In this document: positions 11,601-22,049 of the stretch, piece after piece
How the letters are laid out: every line of letters starts with the position of its first letter
Position numbering within the stretch: the first letter of the stretch is position 1
Translations under genes and position numbers: made by a program
Notes under the pieces: model-generated
What the model was told of the DNA's origin: nothing
What the model saw: only the letters and a program-made list of their open reading frames with translations
Database searches by the model: none
Assembly: GCA_000469685.2 (NCBI GenBank)
Contig: LS997566.1
Span: 36,004,420-36,068,419 of the forward strand
Length of the DNA: 64,000 nucleotides
Reading direction: 5' to 3'
Origin: Haemonchus contortus
Lineage: Eukaryota; Nematoda; Chromadorea; Rhabditida; Trichostrongylidae

Positions 11601-14600
11601 AAATCTGTGCGTTTTTCACGAGTTAAAGATCAAATCATAGATGACTAACTTCTCGGTACCGCTGTATACATGGCGCAACCGCAAGGTTCTATGCTTCCGA
11701 GACAGATAGAAGCTTGAATTCTATATCAAAATGTCCAAAGATAGTAATGAAGAATTTGGGTCAGTGTCTGAATCTGAACTGATCAGATCGTCTTGACAGC
11801 CTAGCTTGCCAGTCCGTCTGTCCTCATATTGAAGCTGTCCCCTCAAGGATCTGGCAGCAGATTTTCAAGGATCATCACAAAGTCACATCATTGACTTGAT
11901 GACCTCACTGTGACTTCTTCTCACTGCTTGCCCACTTACAGTAATCCAAAATGGCCATTAGGACAAGCTTTACGCGCCCTTTAATCCGCTGCTTATCCAC
12001 TTGTCTTGGGGTCCATCTGCGCGCACAATTGTTGCGCTGTTGCATGAGGTTGAGATTTCGATTTTTGATTCTTGAAAAGAGAATCAGACCAGGGGCCAAC
12101 CCTAATTGTTTTCTTTTTATTCAAAATTATCCATTTCAGAAGGTGCTTTCAAAAAGATCAAAGCCGAAAGTGTAACGTCGAGCAGTGTGTTTTCATCGTC
12201 GTTGTCAGGGATTCCTTCGACACCAGCACGGTAATCATTTTCTACCTGCATGAAAGCAGACTTGTTACTGAGGAAAAGTATAGGGTGCTGAGGGTGTTTC
12301 TCTGAGTTATTCTACGTAAACGGCCATACAGAGTTCCCAAAAGAGCATGGACAACAGAAACGCTTCCCAGATGCTCGCTGACCTTCTGATTCCCTAGGTA
12401 AAAGCGCGTGCGACCACTAGTATGGTGGCACTGGAAGCTTTGCACCTTTTACGGATACTTATTACAAAATCAAAAAGTATTGAACTTATTGGGTATCGAT
12501 ACACCAAAATGGCCAAATAAACACCTTGATATGAATCGGCTGAGGGCGCCCAAAGGTGTGCCGTCGATAGCTCAGTTGGTAGAGCGGAGGACTGTAGAGT
12601 AGCAGCTATCCTTAGGTCGCTGGTTCGAATCCGGCTCGACGGAATGTTTTTGCAAATTCGTTCAAATAACGATTTTGCTGTAATGGGTGCAGTATACTAA
12701 ACTAAAATCGTGAACCCTACAACCACCTTCTGACCGCATGCATTGCTGACCTGCTGATTCTATAAAATCGCGTCCGGGAACTTATATGGGAGCAGTTATA
12801 GGAAGGCTTACCTTTCGTTACGGGTACTGATAACAAAAGTAATGAGTTTTTCACCCAGTGGTGACCGACTGATATAAGAATTCAATAGATCAATCAGCGA
12901 TCGAATGTCGCCCTGATATGAATCGACTGGGGGCGCCAACATGTGTGCCGTCGATAGCTCAGTTGGTAGAGCGGAGGACTGTAGAGTCGCAGCTATCCTT
13001 AGGTCGCTGGTTCGAATCCGGCTCGACGGACTGTTTTTGCAAATTTGTTAAAATTCACAATTCTGCTGTATGAGTTGAAATATGATGCCGATCGAAACTC
13101 AGAGTGAACCTAATCATCATCCCTACACTATAACTCGAACCTAAATGACCCTTCCAGTCATTCTCATTCAGGAGACGTCACCGTACCACCTTCACACAAG
13201 AACAGCTGGCAGAACTTGACTCAGCTTTCCAGGTAATTTTTGATTCCGCTGATTTTCTTCAACTAAAAACTTAAAAATCGTTTTCCAGAAAAGCCATTAC
13301 CCCGATATTTACGTACGTGAGGAACTGGCTCGGATCACCAAGTTGAACGAGGCAAGGATACAGGTTGGTACCTCCTCTATGACATGGTCCACACTAGATG
13401 GTCCTCATTTCAATCGATAGGCTTTGTTACCCAATTCTAAGACGATCATGTTCACGCATCGTCGCCTTTTGTACAGATCTTCTAATCCAATTTGTTGTCA
13501 CCTGCACCATATCAAGTTCTTTGGGGTGGACAGAACGTGGGACCAATCTTCGTAGGACCATCAATTATCGCCTTGAGTTGTTGGTTGAGTCGAGAGAAGG
13601 CAATTATGGATTAGGCAAGAGTTCATCGAGGGTCGCCATGTGCGCTAATTTTGTGTTGACCACGACTAATTGCCGGTGTCTGTGCGCTGTACAGCCGCAT
13701 CTGGACATAGAAATTCACCCCAGGACTCCCACACAACATCGCTCTTTTTTCTACGGCATTTCTATGGACCATAGGGGGTAGAGGAGTAGGGGAGACCCAT
13801 AAAAATCTTTGTTACTAACTCTGGTTGACTTAAAAATAAATACTGAACCACCAAAGACTTCGGAATTACCAGTCTACCTACAATCATTCGAGGGACTAAG
13901 CAAATCTGTCAGGTTTAAAGTAGACTAAAAAAAGGCATGGCAATCGAACAGAACTGTTTAATCTCAAATAACCTACTCAATAACAACTAGGTAGAAGTAA
14001 CCTATCTTGATTTGAAGGTAAAACCCGCGACAATCAAGTTTTCGTCGTGAAATTCGGGTCCAAGGTGAATTGTTCAAGATCTCGGGCAGAAAAAAGAATT
14101 GTAAAGGAGTAAAACGGTTGAAAATGATGGAATCCTTTAAAATCTCTATCAGTTTCTGCTTTCATTTGCAATACCAAGCAGTTAATTGGATTCGAGCTCA
14201 TACAGTAACTGGTACAGCTTATCTGATCCTAATTATGCCTTTTGTCTTATCAATTGCTATCCAATAAAGGTCTGAGGTGTGGTTTGATTCCTGAGAAGAA
14301 TCCAGGTGTACCGATGTTCGAGCTCAACAGAGCCCCTCGAGCAGGAGGTCCTTTTCTCGAACACAAGCAGATTCTCTCAAAGTGATAACTTTTTGACCTT
14401 CATCTCCGAAGGTGCAGAAGAGCCAGTTTCCCACGCTCATGTGCATGTTCCCACGCTCTTTGTGAATTGAATTCAAGAAAATAATTCATGCAATAAACGA
14501 AATTGCATTTAATATATTGGGTTTCGTCGTCGTTCCTTTAGAGGCCTCCGCCACTTTGTACGCTCATGCAATTTCGTTTACTCGATCCAACGCAGTAGAC

Positions 14601-17600
14601 GGCCGTCCCCAGTTAGCTCGCAACACAATCGTCGCGCTCGGATTCGATTTATTCGCTGTGGATAGCACGATCGAGTTATCCGGTCTCTTATGACACACAG
14701 TTCGCTTTAAATAGCCACTTAATTACTTCTTCGATCCGAACGATGCTCATCTTGGATCGCTGTGGGTAAATAGGATATCCTCCTGTTAATATGGGCCCTT
14801 GAACTGTGGTTTAGCTATATACAGTTCGGATGTGTGGCAAAAGTTCCGATCCCACTCATTGCGCGACATTTCTTAACTAGTTGCCTCGTCGCCTGTCTTA
14901 ACTGCTTGGCTTGGTCGTATACAGTTTCCCATGCAGTTCTAGTTCATCAAGGTCAGCAAGCAAGCATTGCTTTCGAACCCTGCTCCTTTGGGAAGCAGGG
15001 TTCGATCCCTCTCGCGAAAAGTCGCCAAGCGTTTGTAAGATACTGTTAGTTCAATTTAAATTGAACCTATTAAATCATTCACTCTAGAATTCTTAAATTT
15101 TCTGCTAGCCCTGACTCACCTTACCTAGGACGAGCCTTACCGTTGATGAATTTCTTCTACAAACCGTAGAATAATGAGCTGAAATTCTTTGTCTTTTTAG
15201 AGATCAGCGGATGAGATCACTTGTAAGCTCACCAAATTGAACAATTCATTTATCTATGCCATCGAAGTGACGAAATAATCCCGAATCATTAGACTATGCA
15301 GAAGTCGAGTCGTGCGGATTCCCTTTTCTGGTAGTTCCCAGGTGTTCCTAAAAAACCCCAACCGGGCCCAATTTTAGCCCCCGAATCCAATTTCTTCTCA
15401 AAAACTTCAGAACATCCAGAAAATTTCGATTCCAGTCCGAAAACTCTTTTTCCTGATGAGCGCTTTGGTCTCATTGAAGTGCTCTCGATACTTTTGAACC
15501 ATACGCTTCAATAATAGGGCCTGGATGGCTTTTCAAGCGTTTCATTCCGGTGATACATGCACTAGGGACTGAGCAAGAAACGGAAGCCCGTCAACTTTTC
15601 CTCAGTCGTTAGATGGCTAGTAATCATTGGCTGAGCTAATATCAATCAATTACTATTGAGATTTAACCACAGGTTTCACTGTGGTCATGGTTCCAGAGGG
15701 CAAAATTTCTGGCCTAGATCCATTTGGGTCTTTTGATTGGAATTGCTATGAGCTCATCAGGGTTCTGCCTGCGTTCCCAACAACTGATGCAACTTTGCAT
15801 TTTCCGCAATAACTCTCCCTAGGGACCTTAGTGATACGGTCGGTGTACGGTGCCGTTACCGTAATCAAGCAAATGATTTACCAGCGCATTAGGAGCACTG
15901 CGTGTAATGGTAAGGTAGTAAATATGGCCCAAATGCGTAAAGCGTTAAGGAGCGACATGAATGTATGCGGGTACGGGCGGATGTGTGTCTACGGCTGTCG
16001 TCAGCAGTGCCACGCAGGCCGCCGGCAGTCGGGTACCGTAATCCGGACGCCGTCGGTCCCTAATCAATCCCCCTTCTCATACGCCATACAATTGAATTAT
16101 TGGCACCCGTCCTACGGCACCCTTCTATGCAGTCTAAGGCTTGTACAGAACAAGCCAGATGATGTTGTCGCCAGAACGACCCCAACAAAAGGAGGAGAGG
16201 GGCTATTTGGGAGAGTAGTCTTGCCTGAGTGTAAGCATGACCCCAAATAGGTCTGTGCGAAACAGCAGAATGTTGTTGGTAGGCTTCAGAACGTACGGTA
16301 GACCTAATGGGATACAGTATTTTCTAGAAATGTCGGTCCTAACGTGAGTATGTAAGAGCCTCCGGCACTAGGTCCATGGCCGTCCTTCATAAACAGAATG
16401 GTCTCCGCTTACCATCAACCTTTCAAGCATCAATAAAGACGCTGTCAGAGGCAAGTAAATCAGATTTGCTCGTCATAAGGCGAGCCGCCTACTGATTCTA
16501 CTCAATCTCAGCGCTCACGACGTTCTTGCAAGGAAATCGAATAAGGCTGTGAAACAAATGATGACGAGGTCTTTAGTCGGAGCGACGATAATCAGGGCTC
16601 CATCATCTATGGCTATTAGAAAGGCAACAGTAAACAGTGATTCCATGGACCAGGAGTCCATGGGTTCTAGAACCATTTTTATGGCCTACTTACCACCAAA
16701 CATGTAACCCTATTCACTGAGCTTGTCGTAAAAGTTTTCCAGTGAGACTCCCTGCAGTATAAGGAAATCGTGTAAGAAAATCCCAAATCGGTAGCCTTCC
16801 AGCAACACCTCCCTTGTCTTTTCTGAATTTTTTCAGGACTTTTCCAGAAGTTAGGATGCTCAGAATTCCAACCGGAGACTCTATTCACGTATAAGATCGC
16901 TCCCTATGAACTATATGTTGTGCTCACTGAAACCGCATGCTTACTATTTAGTGCCTAATTCAGGTATGGTTCCAAAATCGGCGTGCCAAACACCGAAAGC
17001 AAGAAAAACAACTGAACAAGGTGAATCAAATTACCATTTTCACATATCTACCGTAACATTTCAATGATTGTTCGATTAACACTTGGAACCTTTTTACCCA
17101 AAAAGGGTCAAGCCTAACTTGAAACCTCTATCAATTTGAAAATCCCCATCAATTTTATCATAACCTCCATCGTTTAGACGCTCAACCCACATCAGGCAAT
17201 CTTTGCTGCGAATCCAGCCAGCAATATTATGCGACAGGGTATGTATCCATCACCGCTCGGTAACCCCCGTGATAGTTTCTGGTAAGTATCTGATTTGCTT
17301 AATTGATTGGATCCCTATGTAAGAAATGTACTGCAGAGTCGTATCAACTGATAAGCCGGAAAATTTAAAAAAATACTCTCAAAATCAAAAAATTGTCATA
17401 TCAATCGGTTCCGACTTTCCCAAAAAGTAAAAATCGGGCACTTTTCTCTTGGTTTTTTTTGAACAGTTTATCTCAAGGAGATGGTTCGAATTACAGGGCC
17501 GCCTTATTCTCAAAAAAAATTGCTTTTATTCATTAGTATTCATCATACTTGATACATCCTGGAGTAGCCATCATTTTAGGTATCCGTCATATCCACGACA

Positions 17601-18053
17601 AATGCCATATCCAACAGCTACGCCGCCATATTCGACAAATTCTTTTACAAATCCCATCACAAAGTAAGTTCTACTGAGTCTAAGAGCAGAAAGATTCAGG
17701 TAGAATCAAAATAAAAGATTAAATTGAGAATCAAAATAAAAAAATGTTCTGGAAAATAGCAGATACAGCCCCGATTTGAGGCTTTCATATGGGAATGATG
17801 GCCAAAACTTAAAAGTAGCGATTAAAGGGCATACAAAGCGAAAATAATCGCATTTGGTTGAATTTATAAATCAATACCTTTCAGTAAAAAATCAATAGAA
17901 AAAAAAAATAAAATTTTCCGTTTCAGCTTCAGTCCGTCGATCACGCAGTTCTCTTCCGATGAAGACTTCTACCAAAAATCATTGGCTTTACGAATGTCAT
18001 GCCAACCGACTGCATCGGCGAACATTGCTAATCTAAACTATCCGCAAAGTTAA
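8650..18053 (+). CDS. unc-42: UNC-42-like paired-class (PROP1-type) homeodomain transcription factor
   Basis: My exon model is join(8650-8691, 8931-9049, 13172-13232, 13289-13363, 16964-17020, 17178-17281, 17580-17663, 17927-18053): 669 nt, 222 residues plus stop, with phases closing at every junction. The protein starts [14 protein letters not shown]. Residues 54-113 form a complete homeodomain ([20 protein letters not shown] at its start; then [20 protein letters not shown]; then [14 protein letters not shown]). F8, L16, F20, W48, F49, N51, R53 and Gln at position 50 are all present. Introns fall within homeodomain codon 1, after residue 21, and between 46 and 47; the last is a site common in paired-like genes. 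The tail is Pro/Tyr/Ser-rich ([20 protein letters not shown]) and ends NLNYPQS; SLALRM near the end recalls an OAR-type motif. In C. elegans UNC-42 is a nuclear DNA-binding protein that specifies interneuron and motor neuron fates. Orthology is by recognition of the homeodomain and tail. The exon-2 donor is inferred: GT at 9046 is also possible but would break the frame. Confidence 0.9.
12561..12643 (+). tRNA. tRNA-Tyr(GUA), copy 1, with 10-nt intron
   Basis: The cloverleaf folds completely. The acceptor stem is CCGTCGA with TCGACGG and discriminator A, and the C1:G72 pair is the eukaryotic tyrosine identity pair. The D stem is GCTC/GAGC and the anticodon stem GAGGA/TCCTT. The loop is CTGTAG, then A after the intron (12598-12607, AGTAGCAGCT), giving anticodon GTA at 34-36. 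The T arm is GCTGG-TTCGAAT-CCGGC, which includes the B box. Mature length is 73 nt. It lies on the sense strand within intron 2 of the homeobox gene. Confidence 0.96.
12948..13030 (+). tRNA. tRNA-Tyr(GUA), copy 2, with 10-nt intron
   Basis: It is identical to the copy at 12561 over all 73 mature positions. The only difference is the fourth base of the intron (12985-12994, AGTCGCAGCT instead of AGTAGCAGCT). All stems and the A and B boxes are intact, so it should be functional. It lies 141 bp upstream of the first homeodomain exon, in the same transcription direction as the host gene. Confidence 0.96.
13364..16963 (+). other. 3.6-kb intron 4 of the homeobox gene
   Basis: The intron between homeodomain residues 46 and 47. 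ORFs at 13398-13781 and 15831-16250 lie inside it and show no domain or splice support. A GC-rich segment at about 14540-14660 and a hairpin at 14973-15005 are the only structure noticed. Confidence 0.6.
14973..15005. repeat. 12-bp-stem hairpin with a B-box-like arm
   Basis: TCGAACCCTGCT is followed by a 9-nt loop and the exact complement AGCAGGGTTCGA. The right arm reads GGGTTCGATCCC, close to a Pol III B box. No cloverleaf can be drawn around it. It may be a remnant of a tRNA-derived repeat. Confidence 0.45.
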
Positions 18054-18600
18054 TTATACCATGATGTCACGCGAAGCGGGCGCGGCGCGATGCGATAAAG
18101 TGCATCCATAGTCAACAAACGGTTTTTTTTCATTTTTTTTGTGTTTGGTATTGGATTTTTCGGAATGGTTTTTTTCAGTTTATGTCCAAATTAAGCAACG
18201 TAGTTACAACTTTGATCTGTCTTAAATATGAAATTCTAAATAGGGAATAACGCTCAATCAAAAACACAGTATGTTCGATATGAAATGAGCTTGTTATTGA
18301 TTTATCGATCTCAATTACAAAGGCAGCGAGTCAACAATTTTTCGGTGCCGCTGATTTCTTGTAGGAATTAGTATAAACTATTGACAATTTGGAATTTTTG
18401 TGCTCTTTGCAATAAGGTCATGTACACATGTGTGTGTTTTGGCTCGCCGCCCTACTATCTTTGTCAGAGGAATGATCTCCTTCTCTTTCTTTGTCTCAGT
18501 TCCAAGTGATGTGTGCACAGCATGTTTGACTTATTCTGATACATTGTACATGTAATATATGAGAATAAATTGTTTGCAATAATACAGTCAATTTGAATAG
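18054..18600 (+). other. 3' UTR of the homeobox gene
   Basis: AT-rich sequence follows the TAA at 18051-18053. A canonical AATAAA lies at 18564-18569, with T-rich sequence after it, and is the most likely cleavage signal, giving a UTR of about 520-540 nt. Boundaries are inferred. Confidence 0.5.
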
Positions 18601-18980
18601 AAAAGTTAAAACCGAATAGACTAGAAGTGAATAAAAATTCTGATCAAATCAACAATTCAACCCCTATTTTTTCATAACTGTCTTACGACCTGCCTCTCTG
18701 GACGTTCACAGAGTTTTTTAGAGTCCTTTCTTCAAAGACACAGGAACACGCACCTGGGGACGGATGGGAATGAAACACGACTAAGCTGTGTGAAAGCGAG
18801 CAACATCCCATTGCCTTCAAATTCTAGAAGGAGAGTAGAGTGCATGGCGAATCGAAGAAGTGAGCAATGGTTCAGCCACATAGGGAGCTTTTAATCCCTG
18901 CACTTCTGGGCCTGTGATCTGATTTGATAGAGAAAAAATAGATAAATTATTCAGAGGTCCACATAAGGTGTATCAATTAG

Positions 18981-19210
18981 ATCGTAAACGGAACTAAGGA
19001 CGCTTCAATTTCTCTGGGATACGCCATGCAATTCGAATGGACGAACGACTTCGACGAGACTGATTGGCGATATCACATAAAATCTGTACGTACAGTTATG
19101 TATTCGTAAAACGGAACCACCTTCTCTCTTTGGAGATCCACCCACAGAGTTTGTCATTGTTCATGACAGATGACCATAGAAAAGCAGCAGTAGATGTTAC
19201 AGAATCTTAG
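18981..19210 (+). CDS. candidate two-exon coding fragment, unidentified
   Basis: A frame opens right after a CAATTAG acceptor-like site at 18980 and runs through YAMQFEWTNDFDETDWRYHI to a GTACGT donor at 19086. A second piece begins after CCCACAG at 19148, reads SLSLFMTDDHRKAAVDV and stops at 19208-19210. Both pieces are phase 0, giving 55 codons plus stop. If translation starts at the ATG at 19026 the product would be 40 residues. I do not recognise the product. The piece could be a terminal fragment of a gene, a small protein gene, or chance. Confidence 0.25.
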
Positions 19211-19453
19211 AATCAAATCCGAAGATTTCTACTCACTCAGTGGTGAATTTTTCCCGAAAATTACACCTGGATGATAAATACTTCTGCACTTACCTTCTCT
19301 GTATTTGTGATCAGAGACTCCAACGAAAGTAAAAGGTAGTTCGAGCTTGTGAGGAGGCTGAGGCGCATGTAAGCAATCGAAATCTATCGTTAATTATGTA
19401 TTCACTCCTCAAAAATATCCCATGCATTCTCAAATAAACTCAAGTAAATATTA

Positions 19454-20343
19454 GGTTGAGCATATATGAGGTTTTGATCGACTTTTCATCCCTTCTATAT
19501 TCTTTCAATTCTTTCGTGGGGCTACTCGGAAGTATTTCGTAACAGGTTATAGTAGACCGTTCCCAGACCTGTACCTTGAGGGGATGCATAAGCATGCCCT
19601 TGTGTTTTTCGATTATGACTTCAACCTTCGACTGTCGACCGAAGCTGCGAGAGTTGTCGCGTAATCCATGATCATAATCCATCGAAGGCTATCGCATATA
19701 TCTGTGCTATACTCAGACGAGACATCGTATCTCAACCCACGGGTGCCTCGTAGCGAACCACCTCCAATACAGTAGAGAAGAAGACTACAGCCGAGAAAGA
19801 TTTTGCTGTGTCGTCGGTAGGATTCTCAGCGAATTTTCTAGTTTGGACAACTTACTAAGGGCTTCATCTCAGTAAGTTGACCGCCCAGATTCACGTTTCT
19901 CAGCTACACAGTTTGGCCGAAGTTTTTCGAAGCAAGCGTCTGCGGCGAGGAAATGTTTGTCTTTTTCACGACAACGCTCGCCCGCATGTTGCGAAACTGT
20001 CTCGCCAGAAATTGCCGAACTTGGTGGGAAATACTGTCTCATTCTCCTTATTCGCCAGGTCTGGCTCCATCCGACTACCACTTGTTTCTTGCTCTGAAAA
20101 ATCGCCTTCGCGATAGAAAATTTGAAGACCGCTCGAAACTCAAAATTGATAAACTGAGATTTCCAGCCTTTTCGAATCATGGCCTTCGCAGTTCTGAACT
20201 TCAGGAATCGGAAAACTGCCTGATTGTTGAATATGTGATGCGGATCACGGTGGAGGCTGTTTCACTCATTGAGATCCTTTTTCAATGAAAATAAGAGTTT
20301 TCGAAATATAGATGAGAAATCGATCAAACCTTATTACTCAACC
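19454..20343 (+). mobile_element. internally deleted mariner transposon
   Basis: An 890-bp element bounded by TA on both sides (19452-19453 and 20344-20345). The imperfect terminal inverted repeats begin GGTTGAG and contain GGTTTTGATCGACTT on the left against GGTTTGATCGATTTC on the right. The + strand keeps the C-terminal catalytic part of a mariner transposase in two frames: LFHDNARPHVAKLSRQ (second catalytic Asp, about 19968) and YSPGLAPSDYHLFLALKNRL (third Asp in APSD). The N-terminal DNA-binding half is missing, and at least one frameshift separates the two pieces. The element is about 400 bp shorter than a full mariner, so it is dead on its own but could be mobilised in trans. Confidence 0.85.
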
Positions 20344-20790
20344 TATGTAGTATGCGTGTCAGGGAGTTTACTCAAGAATCAAAAACCAACCGAATAGATG
20401 AACGATTTCACTCACAGAAGTAAACGACGGAATTTCCAGATTTATATGATATTTTATGGGCATAATTAACACAGTGATTAAGTGGAGATGCTGTGTTGAT
20501 GAAATGTACTATAAACATGAACCTCGTGACTTGTATTAGATGAATGAATTTTTTCATTTGAACATACATATTCTCCTCAACAAAATAAATTAGTCAATTT
20601 TACTCAGTGCTTATTTATGAAGTAGAAACTCAATTTCTTGAATTTCACATTACTAGTCGCTAGCATCGCTGATCAACAAATGCGTCCTGATGACAATAAT
20701 ACTGGCCCACTGATTTCTACCTCTAGTAATTCGTTAGAAAGTCTATATTTTGGAGTGGTCTCAGATGTTATAAGAGCTAATGGTAAAACT

Positions 20791-21018
20791 TGGGCGCAGG
20801 TTGTATAGTGGCAAGTGGCGCACTCTCACATACGCACGGTTCAGGGTCGAATTTCAGACCAACATTCGCCCAAGCCAACCCAGCCTTCCATTCTTCCGGG
20901 GTCAGCTAATTGGTACCAGACTGGTCTGGGAGAATAAAAGCGCTGACTTGCACATTGGGTTGCTACAGCAAGTCATTCATTCTACAGGTCACATATCCGT
21001 TCAAAAACGATTCTATGT
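20791..21018 (+). repeat. tRNA-derived SINE-like element
   Basis: The head GGCGCAGGTTGTATAGTGGC and the following GGTTCAGGGTCGAATT resemble Pol III A and B boxes. The body carries the family signature CCAGCCTTCCATTCTTCC, then TTGGTACCAGACTGGTCTGG, then ATAAAAGCGCTGACTTG. The same body recurs at 25715, 25960, 38282 and, reversed, near 34310. No protein is encoded. Confidence 0.7.
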
Positions 21019-21022
21019 ATTG

Positions 21023-21546
21023 GGTTACAACATAAGTTCGTAGAGTTTTGCGTTAGAGTTATTTCGCAACGATTTGTTTTGTTTTTCAGCAAAGTGTATA
21101 CATACATTCGAAAGAGCTCTTTCTCCTCTACGAAACTGTTTTATCTGTTTTTTTGGGGAGTTTAATTGTTCGTCTTTTTCTGGCTCAGAAATGGAATATC
21201 TAGGTGGAAAAAATCAGCATTTTCGACATCTGCTTTTCTTGCCGAAACAGCTCGGGAGATATGCAGAGTGTACAGGGAAGGTGTCTTACATAGGTGTGTC
21301 TACTGCATAAAAATGGTTCGAAAAGCTTGAAATAGGCGACTTTGATCTTGAAGACACGCCTTGAAGCGGACGACCTGCAGAATTCGACCAAGAGCGTCTG
21401 AAGGCACTATTGAAGGAAAATGGTCGCCAAACAATTAGTGTATTGGCTGATTATTATAATAACTTATTTAATAATTTATTATTGCAATTATTGCTTTTTG
21501 TTCAGAGAAATCTTTGTGAAAAACTCTACGAACTTATGTTACAACC
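21023..21546 (+). mobile_element. second deleted mariner, DNA-binding domain only
   Basis: The terminal repeats GGTTACAACATAAGTTCGTAG (left) and its near complement (right, ending ACAACC at 21546) enclose 524 bp. The right end is followed by TA; the left flank has decayed to TG. The + strand encodes the N-terminal helix-turn-helix part of a mariner transposase: KWFEKLEIGDFDLEDTP, an in-frame stop, then SGRPAEFDQERLKALLKENG. The catalytic domain is absent. Its termini differ from those of the element at 19454, so these are two families. Confidence 0.8.
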
Positions 21547-21623
21547 TAATAAATAGAACCCGAAACGGGGACACATATAAAAGCGCTGAAGGGATTGGTA
21601 AACGTAAGGACACTATCCTTAAT

Positions 21624-21738
21624 CTCACAAGGTTGGCGATTTGTGGGCAAAACTCCAGTCTCGGACGGGACTCGAACTCGTACTTGTCCTTTCCGGGGAC
21701 AAGTACGGGTTTTGCCCACAAATCGCCAACCTTGTGAG
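21624..21738. repeat. foldback repeat with 30-bp perfect outer stem
   Basis: The outer arms run from CTCACAAGGTTGGCGATTTG to its complement at the right end and pair perfectly over about 30 bp. An inner stem, CGTACTTGTCC with GGACAAGTACG, follows. The unpaired left bulge carries CGGACGGGACTCGAACTCG, a tRNA-like B-box complement. Related debris is seen at 4500-5260. Confidence 0.7.
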
Positions 21739-21869
21739 ACTCTCGCTTCGCGCACTGCGGCGTTAAAACAGCAGTTAACAAAACATCAAGTCAAAACTAC
21801 CCTTAATCCTTCCAATGACAGAAATTGTTTTTATATTAAAACTAGAGACAACCAGCTACGTCAAGCCCT

Positions 21870-22049
21870 TCAGTGGAGACCAACGTGCGCATAATATTTG
21901 TCTACCAAGGCTTTCTTATTTGAGGTAGTAAGCGGAAGGACGTCGACGAGAGCGCGAATCGTTCGGCCGCTGTTTGACCAGTGCTCATCCACCTGACACC
22001 AGGCTTCCTCTACTTCAGACCTCGACAAACTTATACATTTTCTCAACAT
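21870..22049 (-). CDS. unrecognised 59-codon ORF
   Basis: The minus-strand frame starts ATG at 22049 and ends TGA at 21870-21872. It reads MLRKCISLSRSEVEEAWCQV and later LPLTTSNKKALVDKYYAHVG. The composition looks protein-like, but a 59-codon frame is not unusual by chance and no splice partner or family was identified. It may be an exon or a pseudogene fragment. Confidence 0.18.
   Translation of the reverse strand: MLRKCISLSRSEVEEAWCQVDEHWSNSGRTIRALVDVLPLTTSNKKALVDKYYAHVGLH

Larger units (their letters stand above)
12360..13110. repeat. 387-bp tandem duplication containing tRNA-Tyr
   Basis: Two head-to-tail units with a period of 387 bp, each including one tRNA gene and flanks. Matching words at that offset include GCTGACCTTCTGATTC near 12379 against GCTGACCTGCTGATTC near 12766. 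TGATATGAATCG occurs just upstream of both tRNAs, and GTTTTTGCAAATT just downstream of both. The flanks have diverged noticeably while the tRNA bodies have not. Confidence 0.8.
9050..13171 (+). other. 4.1-kb intron 2 of the homeobox gene
   Basis: The large intron between the N-terminal exon and the first homeodomain exon. It hosts the two tRNA-Tyr genes near its 3' end. The rest shows no exon, transposon or clear repeat. A very small additional coding exon here cannot be excluded, because the exon-2 phase depends on which of two overlapping donors is used. Confidence 0.7.

Noticed and set aside
16644..16664. Short palindrome CCATGGAC...GTCCATGG
   Set aside because: An 8-bp stem is too short to be notable in a window of this size.
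17239..17240. An earlier donor (GTATGT) for the sixth homeobox exon
   Set aside because: It breaks the phase with the next exon. The GTAAGT at 17282 keeps frame and yields a coherent sequence ([14 protein letters not shown] then YPSYPR).
19440..19682. Minus-strand 80-codon ORF across the left end of the mariner
   Set aside because: It is antisense to the transposon and overlaps its terminal repeat; it is a shadow frame.
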